Assembly (NCBI GenBank): GCA_005882115.1
Contig: VBEG01000021.1
Location: 89,498 to 153,497, forward strand
Direction: 5' to 3'
Length of the DNA: 64,000 bases
DNA from: Chloroflexota bacterium
GTDB lineage: Bacteria; Chloroflexota; Dormibacteria; Dormibacterales; Dormibacteraceae
Positions 34,801-40,818 of the stretch are shown piece after piece. Both the position numbers and the translations under genes were made by a program. The notes beneath the pieces were generated by a model. That model saw only the letters and a program-made list of their open reading frames with translations. It was not told the DNA's origin and ran no database searches. Each line of letters begins with the position of its first letter. Position 1 is the stretch's first letter.

Positions 34801-36242
34801 GATGGATACCGGCCGCTGAGCATGTCGAGTACAGACTCGAACGCGCGCGGCCCGAGGTCGCTGTACGGATAAGCGCGGCGGATCACGCGGCCCAGCGTTT
34901 CGACGTCCCATTCGCCGAGCGCGCACATGGCGACGATCTGCTGCGCCAGAACGTCGAGCGGCCTCCGCGGCACCACGGTCGACTCGATGCGGCCCTCGAG
35001 CATGCCCTCGACGACTGCCGCCGACTCGAGAAGGTCGCCACGAAACTTGGGGATCACCACCCCCCGCGAGATCTCGCCGACCGAGTGGCCCGCGCGTCCT
35101 ACACGCTGGATGCCCGCGGCGACGCTGGGCGGCGCCTCGATCTGCAGGACGAGGTCAACGGCGCCCATGTCGATGCCGAGCTCGAGGGTCGAGGTGGCGA
35201 CGAGGCCGCGCAGCCGGCCGGCCTTCAGCTCGTCCTCGATGAGGAGGCGCTGCTCGCGGGCGATCGATCCGTGGTGCGCGCGCACGAGCTCTTCGTCGGC
35301 CAGCTCGTTGACCCGCGCCGCAATGCGCTCGGCGAGCCGCCGCGAGTTGACGAACACGATCGTCGAGCGGTGTTGCCGTATCAGCTCGAGCAGGCGTGGA
35401 TAGATCGCCGGCCAGATGCTGTTCTGCCCCTTGGCGCTGTCCTCGTCCTCTGTCGTGAGGCGGGTCATGTCCTCGACCGGGACCTCGACCGTCACCTCCA
35501 TCGTCTTCAACCGCCCGGCGTCGACGATGGACACCTCGCGGTCCGCGCCGCCAAGAAACTTCGCCACCTCTTCGAGCGGGCGCTGCGTGGCCGACAGTCC
35601 GATTCGCTGGGGTTGAACCTTCGTTAGCTCACACAACCGCTCGAGGCTTAGCGCCAGGTGGCTGCCACGCTTGGTCGCCGCAACCGAGTGGATCTCGTCG
35701 ACGATGAGCCAGCGGACCGGGGCCAGGATCTTGCGTGCCGCGCTTGTCAGCAGCAGGAACAACGACTCAGGCGTCGTGATCAGGATGTCTGGCGGGTGGC
35801 GCTCCATCGAACGCCGCGCGTCGGCCGGCGTATCGCCAGTGCGGATGGCGACCGCGATGTCGGGCGGCTGAAGGCCGTGCGACTCCATCTGGTGCCGGAT
35901 CCCGACGAGCGGCGAACGAAGGTTGCGGTCGACGTCATGCGCAAGTGCCTTCAGAGGCGATACATAAAGGACGCGACAGCGCTCTGCCTCGACCGGGGTC
36001 GGTTCCGCCGCCAGTCGGTCGAGGCACCAGAGAAAGGCGGCGAGTGTCTTGCCGCTGCCCGTCGGCGCCGCCATGAGGACGTGGCGGCCTGCCGCCACTT
36101 CCTGCCAGCCCCGCTCCTGGACAGATGTTGGTTCGGCGAACGACGCGCGAAACCAGTCGCGAACGGACGGCGAGAAGAGATCGAGAGCATCGAGAACCTG
36201 CCCCACATCACCCAGTTTGACGATTTCCGAGACTACAAACAA
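31866..36242 (-). CDS. lhr: Large ATP-dependent helicase, Lhr family
   Basis: 1458 residues, the size of full-length Lhr. Superfamily 2 helicase with RecA-like domains (about 1-440): Q-like FAEPTSVQERGW, Walker A APTGSGKT (59-66), Walker B DEIH (182-185), SAT motif LSATQRP, and motif VI QRVGRAGHS. The long C-terminal part (about 620-1458) is the Lhr-specific winged-helix and beta-barrel extension. Lhr is a 3'-5' helicase linked to RNA/DNA hybrid and crosslink repair. Start TTG 36242 is uncertain; GTG 36206 lies nearer the helicase core. Single-gene transcript. Confidence 0.95.
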   Translation of the reverse strand: MFVVSEIVKLGDVGQVLDALDLFSPSVRDWFRASFAEPTSVQERGWQEVAAGRHVLMAAPTGSGKTLAAFLWCLDRLAAEPTPVEAERCRVLYVSPLKALAHDVDRNLRSPLVGIRHQMESHGLQPPDIAVAIRTGDTPADARRSMERHPPDILITTPESLFLLLTSAARKILAPVRWLIVDEIHSVAATKRGSHLALSLERLCELTKVQPQRIGLSATQRPLEEVAKFLGGADREVSIVDAGRLKTMEVTVEVPVEDMTRLTTEDEDSAKGQNSIWPAIYPRLLELIRQHRSTIVFVNSRRLAERIAARVNELADEELVRAHHGSIAREQRLLIEDELKAGRLRGLVATSTLELGIDMGAVDLVLQIEAPPSVAAGIQRVGRAGHSVGEISRGVVIPKFRGDLLESAAVVEGMLEGRIESTVVPRRPLDVLAQQIVAMCALGEWDVETLGRVIRRAYPYSDLGPRAFESVLDMLSGRYPSDQFVELRPRLVWDRVAGKVRGRAGAQRLAVTNPGTIPDRGLYSVNLAEDGRRVGELDEEMVYETRVGETFVLGASTWRIVDITPSQVIVNPAPGEPGKIAFWKADTPSRPVELGAALGKMVRELRSVSPAAAAKRLRERAGFDDLAIKNLLKYLDDQAAATGAVPDDRTLLVERFRDEVGDWRVCLHTPFGGRVHAPLALALESHLQQTLGVDARALWTDDGIAMHLPEVESPPSLDDLILDPEEVQALVSAQLPASALFAARFRENAARSLLLPKRRPGQRTPLWQQRMRSASLLQVAGQYPDFPILAETWREIMSDTFDMPALATLLRAIRSREIRVVAVDTERASPFASSLLFSYVAEYMYEGDQPLAERRAQALTLDRELLAELLGSEDLRELLDPEAIALVELELQGLLPERFPRDPDEAHDLLVRLGDLSPDEASARGVSVDWLRALEKERRAVPIRVAGETRWIAAEDAGRYREAMGASLPIGLPDLFLDAGAEPLESLLRRFARTHVPFVTSDPARRWALSAQSVEAALTGLAARGDVLAGEFRKAAEGREYCHPEVLRILRRRSLAALRREVESVAPDALARFLPAWHGVGVRGGGVDRLLEVVFQLQGLALPASVIERDVIAARVGDYAPRLLDELVSMGEVVWVGRGSLGATDGRVALYLRGDAPRLVPPPVEPPQSDLHERIRLHLGARGASFFRDIYSACGGGDEEVMLDALWDIVWSGEVTNDTFGPLRLLGPLARRPARKPRLPRLTQPRAAGRWSLVDDLVGGGANSTERLHSEAGVLLQRHGVLTREAVVGEGWPGGFASLYPVLRAMEESGRIRRGYFVEGLGGSQFALPGAVDRLRAMRESGGGIVAIAATDPANAYGTVLPWPHSDGRMARAAGAYCVIEDGRLVLYLERGGRSLLTNGEVQLGHLQALIAIATQAGRVELQKVDGLPVMDSPLRSALREAGFSPTHRSLIAYGTRS

Positions 36243-36285
36243 GTGTTCTTAACAGGCTTGATTCAGACTTCGGACGAATGTATCC

Positions 36286-36402
36286 GTGCGAGTGATTCAC
36301 GGCCGAGGCGAAGCGCACTGGATCCTGATCGGGCTGGTGACGGCCGGCGAGCTACGTGATGCCGTGAAGCCGATGATCTCCTCGCGCCGGAAGTACGACT
36401 GA
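36286..36402 (+). CDS. Possible 38-residue protein coupled to a membrane protein
   Basis: GTG at 36286 opens MRVIHGRGEAHWILIGLV then TAGELRDAVKPMISSRRKYD and TGA, whose last base is the A of the next ATG (TGATG). The coupling and the lack of other signals in the gap after lhr suggest translation, but no family is recognised and a chance frame is possible. No clear ribosome site. Confidence 0.35.
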   Translation: MRVIHGRGEAHWILIGLVTAGELRDAVKPMISSRRKYD

Positions 36403-36902
36403 TGGCGTTCGACGCCGAGCGGTGGCACGACTTCTACGTCATGAGCGGTGGCGCGGCCGCCGCTCTGGCCGGTCTCCTGTTCGTGGCCATGTCGCTTCAC
36501 GCGCGAACTGTGATGTCCAACCTCTTCTACCGCAACCGCGCGGTGGGGATGCTGACGTCGCTGACCACACAGCTCCTGCTGTCTGCGGCCGTGCTCGTTC
36601 CGGATCAGCCGGTGCGATTGCTCGGAGCCGAGGTCGCCGCCGCTTCGCTGTTCTGGCTCGGCGTCGCTCTGCGTGCGATCTTCGCCCGAGAACCTGGTGC
36701 CGGCTCGATCCCGATATCGCGGTTTCGGATGTGGGCCGAGGTTGTCGCAGGCCTCACGTGGAATGCCCTGTTCATCGTGTCCGGGTTGAGCCTTCTGACT
36801 GAGATCGGCGCTGGCCTCTACGTGCTGGCGGTGGTCATGGTGTTCGCGTTCGGCTGGAACATCTACGTCGCGTGGGTCTTGATGACTGAGATCTCAGAGT
36901 GA
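36402..36902 (+). CDS. Four-helix membrane protein, function unknown
   Basis: 166 residues. Membrane segments near 15-33 (GGAAAALAGLLFVAMSLHA), 50-70, 78-92, 113-132 and 136-160. WHDFYVMSGGAAAALAGLLFVA resembles uncharacterised small membrane proteins of soil bacteria. ATG overlaps the preceding small frame. Its last nine bases overlap the convergent ccdA-like gene. Confidence 0.7.
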   Translation: MAFDAERWHDFYVMSGGAAAALAGLLFVAMSLHARTVMSNLFYRNRAVGMLTSLTTQLLLSAAVLVPDQPVRLLGAEVAAASLFWLGVALRAIFAREPGAGSIPISRFRMWAEVVAGLTWNALFIVSGLSLLTEIGAGLYVLAVVMVFAFGWNIYVAWVLMTEISE

Positions 36903-37649
36903 CGGCGACGGCCAGTTCGGAACGAGCTGTGTAAGACCGGCTGACAGCAGGGTCAGGTTGTTGGTGAGCAGGAGGACCCCCATCACGACGAGGACCGCGG
37001 CCGAGCCCAGGTCGATCGCGCGCCGATGCGCGTTGACGAATCTGACGAGCGGCCGCGCGCTCTCCAGCGCGAAGGCGAGCGCCAGGAACGGGACCCCCAG
37101 GCCAAGGCAGTAGGCGATCATCAGGCTCAGACCCTGCGGCGTGGTGCCTGCAGTCACCGCCGAGCTCAGGACCGCGCTGAGCGTGATCCCGATGCACGGC
37201 GTCCAGCCGCTCGCGAAGCCCATCCCGAGCAGAAACCCGCCGGTGACACCGCCACCCTGAGGCGCAGTCTTCATCGGGCGGTGTTCAGACGACAGGAAAG
37301 GCAGCCGGATCAAGCCTGCAACGTGCAAGGCCATCGCGATGACCAGGACGCTCGCAACCACCGGCACGTAGGCGCGAATGGGCTGCACGGCCAGCGAGAA
37401 CACATAGAAGAAAAGGATGAAGACGAGGGAAAGCCCCCCGACGAAGCCCGCGCCGGCGACCGCGATGGAAGAATTTTGTTGGACCACAGCCCCTCCGCCG
37501 GCTTTGCCGGCACCTCCCCATGAATGGGGAGGAGTTGTTGCTGCTCCCAGGTAGGCGAGGTAGGCCGGGACAAGGGGCAGGACGCAGGGCGACACGAACG
37601 ACGCAAGACCGGCGAGGAATGCGATCGCGGGGTTGAGGCCGCTCAGCAC
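36894..37649 (-). CDS. ccdA: CcdA/DsbD-type thiol-disulfide membrane transporter with repeat-derived loop
   Basis: 251 residues, six membrane segments. Moves reducing equivalents across the membrane for cytochrome c maturation. The redox Cys pair is visible: FVSPCVLPLVPAYL (C22) and GWTPCIGITL. Residues about 38-54 (ATTPPHSWGGAGKAGGGAVV) are not in typical CcdA proteins and are encoded by a dispersed repeat (37490-37534) inserted in frame between membrane segments 1 and 2. GTG start 37649 overlaps the upstream alpha/beta-hydrolase stop by seven bases. Confidence 0.9.
   Translation of the reverse strand: MLSGLNPAIAFLAGLASFVSPCVLPLVPAYLAYLGAATTPPHSWGGAGKAGGGAVVQQNSSIAVAGAGFVGGLSLVFILFFYVFSLAVQPIRAYVPVVASVLVIAMALHVAGLIRLPFLSSEHRPMKTAPQGGGVTGGFLLGMGFASGWTPCIGITLSAVLSSAVTAGTTPQGLSLMIAYCLGLGVPFLALAFALESARPLVRFVNAHRRAIDLGSAAVLVVMGVLLLTNNLTLLSAGLTQLVPNWPSPSL
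37490..37534. repeat. Dispersed repeat, copy 5, inside the ccdA reading frame
   Basis: CCCTCCGCCGGCTTTGCCGGC then CCTCCCC-ATGAAT-GGGGAGG (37513-37532). Close match to 31818-31862. It lengthens the CcdA loop by about 15 residues without breaking the frame. Confidence 0.75.
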
Positions 37650-38482
37650 GCGTGGCTGGCCGAACCGGCAAGCTCGGCGATGGCGTCGGCGACCTGCGCC
37701 CACACCCTCCTGGGGACATCGTGTCCCATGCCTTCGATCTCGACGTAGCGCGCGCCGGGTATCGCGGCCGCCACGTTGCGCCCGTTCTCGACCGGGACGA
37801 GGATGTCGTCGGCACCGTGGATGACAAGGGTGGGCACGCGTACATGGGCGAGCCGCGCCAGCCTCCCGTTCGCGGCCATGATCGCCTGCAGCTGACGGAC
37901 GAAGCCCGCCGGGTGATAAGCGCGATCGATCGCGCGTGTGATGCGCAGTGCCTCGTATTGCTCATTGAACGGGTCGGCGGACCCCAGCAGCTTCTGCTTC
38001 GCCCACAGGCCGACGGCGATCCGTTCCTCGCGGGTGTCTGGCGCCGGCGCCATCAGGACGGCGGTTCCCTCATCCGTCGGCCGCACCTGGTCGTCGCCGT
38101 TCGGTCCCGACATGATGGAGGTCAGGGTCAGCACGTGCTCGGGATGGTTGAGCGTGACGAGCTGGGCGATGAACCCTCCCATGGACGCGCCCACGACGTG
38201 AGCGGCGGGGATACCCAGTGCGTCGAGGAGGCCGACCGCGTCCGCGGCCATATCGTCGAGCCGATACTCGCGGTCCATCCAGGTCGAGAGTCCCGCGTCG
38301 CGGTTGTCGAAACGGATCACGTGGAACCCTCGCCCTGCGAGGAGACGGCAGAAGTCGTCGTCCCAACCGATCATCTGGGAGCCCAGGCCGGAGATCAGGA
38401 GGAGCGGCGCCGCCTTACGATCGCCGAACGTCTCGTACTCGAGCTCGATCCCGTTGGCGGTGGCGCGTGGCATCGGCCCCAT
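37643..38482 (-). CDS. Alpha/beta-hydrolase family protein
   Basis: 279 residues. Nucleophile Ser in VVGASMGGFIAQL; acid Asp in LVIHGADDILVP; His in EIEGMGHDVPR; oxyanion region LLISGLGSQMIGWDDDF. Close to lactonase/esterase-like hydrolases (many are called alpha/beta-fold hydrolase, e.g. 3-oxoadipate enol-lactonase-like). Substrate not predictable. It overlaps ccdA by seven bases and starts 14 bases from the divergent pepF gene. Confidence 0.9.
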   Translation of the reverse strand: MGPMPRATANGIELEYETFGDRKAAPLLLISGLGSQMIGWDDDFCRLLAGRGFHVIRFDNRDAGLSTWMDREYRLDDMAADAVGLLDALGIPAAHVVGASMGGFIAQLVTLNHPEHVLTLTSIMSGPNGDDQVRPTDEGTAVLMAPAPDTREERIAVGLWAKQKLLGSADPFNEQYEALRITRAIDRAYHPAGFVRQLQAIMAANGRLARLAHVRVPTLVIHGADDILVPVENGRNVAAAIPGARYVEIEGMGHDVPRRVWAQVADAIAELAGSASHAC

Positions 38483-38496
38483 GCTACTAATCCCTC

Positions 38497-40371
38497 GTGG
38501 TGAAGCCGCTCCCCGCTCGCGATGAGGTCGACGAGCGGTTCACGTGGAACCGGCAAAGCGTCTTCGGCGACGAGGGCGGATGGGAGAAGGCGATGCAGGA
38601 GATCTTCTCCCGCCTTCCCGACCTGGCCGAGTTCAAGGGCCACCTCGGCGACAGCCCCGATACGCTGGCCGACTGGTTCGAAGCCAGCGAGCGCGTCCAT
38701 CGCCTCATGGCGAAGGTGATGGTCTACAGCACGATGGCGTACTCGGTCGACGTGGGCAACCAGGAATCCGCCGCGCGTGCCGACCGCGCCCGCTCGACCG
38801 CAGCCCAGCTCGGCTCTGCCGCAGCCTTCGCGATCCCCGAGATGCTGCAGATCGGCCTGCCAAAGCTCCGCGAGTGGGTCGGCACCGCCCCACGCCTGGC
38901 CTATCTGGGCCACTACTTCGACCGCCTCGAGAAGCTGCAGAAGCGGGTGCGCAGCGCGGAGGTGGAAGAGCTACTGACCGCGGTCTCGGATCCCCTCGCG
39001 TCAGCGCTTTCAGTGCACAGCGTGCTTGCCAACACCGATCTCAAGTTCGCGCCGGCAGTCGGATCGGATGGCGAGCTGCACGAGGTGGCACAGGGCACGA
39101 TTGGCGCGCTGCTGACGAATCCCGACCGCGAGGTACGGCGCACGGCTTTCGAGAGCTACGCCGACCAGCACCTTGCGATGCAGCACGCGATGGCGGCCAG
39201 CCTTGCCGGCGGCGTGAAGCGCGACGTCTTCTTCGCGCGCGCGCGCCGGTACGCGTCTTCTCTCGAGGCGGCCCTGGAGCCGAGCCACATCCCGACCGAG
39301 GTCTTTCACAACGTGGTGCGGACGTTTCGCGACAACGTCGGAACGTGGCACCGCTACTGGCGGATCCGGCGCAAGATCCTTGGCCTCGAGGTCCTCAAGC
39401 CATACGACACACGCGCCCAGCTCAGCTCGACCGTCCTGGAGGTGCCCTACGAGCAGGCGGTGGAGTGGATCGTCGAGGGCGTAGCTCCCCTCGGCGACGA
39501 CTACGTCGCCGCGATGCGCAAAGGGGCGTTTGAGGACCGATGGGTTGACGTCTATCCGAACAAGGGCAAGCGCATGGGCGCGTTCTCGACCGGGGCGATG
39601 GACACGCCGCCTTTCATCTTCATGAGCTACAACAACGACATCTACTCGATGAGCACACTCGCTCACGAGCTCGGCCACTCGATGCACTCCTACCATGCGC
39701 GGCGCACGCAGCCGTACGTTTACTCGAACTATGGGTTGTTCCAGGCCGAGGTGGCGTCAAACATGCACCAGGCGCTTACGCGCCGTCACCTGCTCGCGAC
39801 GAAGACCGACCCCACGTTCCAGGTCGCTGTCATCGAAGAGGCGATGGCCAACTTCTATCGCTACTTCTTCATCATGCCGTCGCTCGCGCGGCTGGAGCTC
39901 GAGGTCCATGAGCGCGTGGAGCGGGGCGTCGCACTCACCGCCGACGCTCTCAACAAACTGATGGCGGACCTGATGCTCGAGGTCTTCGGATCCGAGGTCG
40001 ATGTCAGTGGGCGAGACAGGGACCGGATCGGTTCCACCTGGGCGCAGTTCCACACGCACCTGTACAGCAACTTCTACGTGTACCAGTACGCGACCGGGAT
40101 CGCCGCGGCGGACCACCTCGTCGGGCGAGTCGCGGCGGGCGACGAGAAAGCCGTTGAGTCGTACCGCGCCTTCCTGAGGAGCGCGGGGTCGATGTATCCG
40201 CTCGAAGGACTGCGCATGGCGGGGGTGGACATGACGTCGCCGGAGCCAGTCGAGGCGGCCTTTGCCACGCTGGCGTCGATGGTGGACCGGCTCGAGAAGC
40301 TGGCCCCTCCGATGGCTCCGGCGACACCTCCCCACGAATGGGGAGGAGTTAGCCTACGCCCTTCTCCCTGA
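38497..40371 (+). CDS. pepF: Oligoendopeptidase F-like metallopeptidase (family M3)
   Basis: 624 residues. Zinc motif HELGH at 390-394 (STLAHELGHSMHSYH) and the M3 third-ligand Glu about 25 residues later in NYGLFQAEVASNMHQAL. N-terminal helical domain about 1-200. A cytoplasmic peptidase of short peptides. GTG starts at 38497 or 38500. The last about 14 residues (ATPPHEWGGVSLRPSP) are encoded by dispersed repeat sequence, so its stop was probably set by a repeat insertion. The end overlaps the convergent GNAT gene by 18 bases. Confidence 0.94.
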   Translation: MVKPLPARDEVDERFTWNRQSVFGDEGGWEKAMQEIFSRLPDLAEFKGHLGDSPDTLADWFEASERVHRLMAKVMVYSTMAYSVDVGNQESAARADRARSTAAQLGSAAAFAIPEMLQIGLPKLREWVGTAPRLAYLGHYFDRLEKLQKRVRSAEVEELLTAVSDPLASALSVHSVLANTDLKFAPAVGSDGELHEVAQGTIGALLTNPDREVRRTAFESYADQHLAMQHAMAASLAGGVKRDVFFARARRYASSLEAALEPSHIPTEVFHNVVRTFRDNVGTWHRYWRIRRKILGLEVLKPYDTRAQLSSTVLEVPYEQAVEWIVEGVAPLGDDYVAAMRKGAFEDRWVDVYPNKGKRMGAFSTGAMDTPPFIFMSYNNDIYSMSTLAHELGHSMHSYHARRTQPYVYSNYGLFQAEVASNMHQALTRRHLLATKTDPTFQVAVIEEAMANFYRYFFIMPSLARLELEVHERVERGVALTADALNKLMADLMLEVFGSEVDVSGRDRDRIGSTWAQFHTHLYSNFYVYQYATGIAAADHLVGRVAAGDEKAVESYRAFLRSAGSMYPLEGLRMAGVDMTSPEPVEAAFATLASMVDRLEKLAPPMAPATPPHEWGGVSLRPSP

Positions 40372-40398
40372 CCCTCTCTCCGAGGGGGAGAGGGAAAT
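40326..40398. repeat. Two dispersed repeats in tandem, copies 6 and 7, at convergent gene ends
   Basis: CCTCCCC-ACGAAT-GGGGAGG (40327-40346), then GACCCTCTCTCCGAGG and GAGAGGGAAAT (40370-40398). The first matches the right half of the 37490 copy and the second the 10821 copy. Together they code the C-termini of both pepF (plus) and the GNAT protein (minus). Confidence 0.75.
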
Positions 40399-40818
40399 CC
40401 TGAATACGTCCGTATCGCGGATCTTGAAGCCGATCCTTTCGTAAAGCTTGTGCGCCGCGGCGCGAGCGGGACCCCGTCCCGACTGGAGCTCGGCCACCTG
40501 GGCGCCCCTTTCGCGGCCGACGTCGAGGGCCGCCTTGACCAGGGCCTCGCCCACTCCCCTGCCACGCGCCGACTCGTCGACCACCACCTCGTCGAGCCGC
40601 GCCTTGATCCAGTAGGGCGTCGTGTAGACGATGACCGTGGTCGTGCCGACGATTCTCTCGCCATCGCGGGCGATCAGCAGGACGACATCCGGATCGTTGA
40701 GGAGGCGGTTGAGCCGATCCAGATCCGGCATCGGCAGGTTGGCGTTTAGCTGCGGCAGCAGCCGGCCGAGAGCTTCGTGGACCGCGGGTGTCAGCTTGGT
40801 CACGGCCTCGATCCGCAT
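40354..40818 (-). CDS. GNAT-family N-acetyltransferase
   Basis: About 154 residues. Acetyl-CoA motif A in VVVDESARGRGVGEALVKAAL (RGxGVG), and the C-terminal AAHKLYERIGFKIRD. The last 14 residues (RISLSPSERGSGRRA) come from repeat DNA. ATG 40818 is chosen over GTG 40824. Its start faces the GH38 gene start on the other strand, leaving no free promoter DNA. Confidence 0.9.
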   Translation of the reverse strand: MRIEAVTKLTPAVHEALGRLLPQLNANLPMPDLDRLNRLLNDPDVVLLIARDGERIVGTTTVIVYTTPYWIKARLDEVVVDESARGRGVGEALVKAALDVGRERGAQVAELQSGRGPARAAAHKLYERIGFKIRDTDVFRISLSPSERGSGRRA

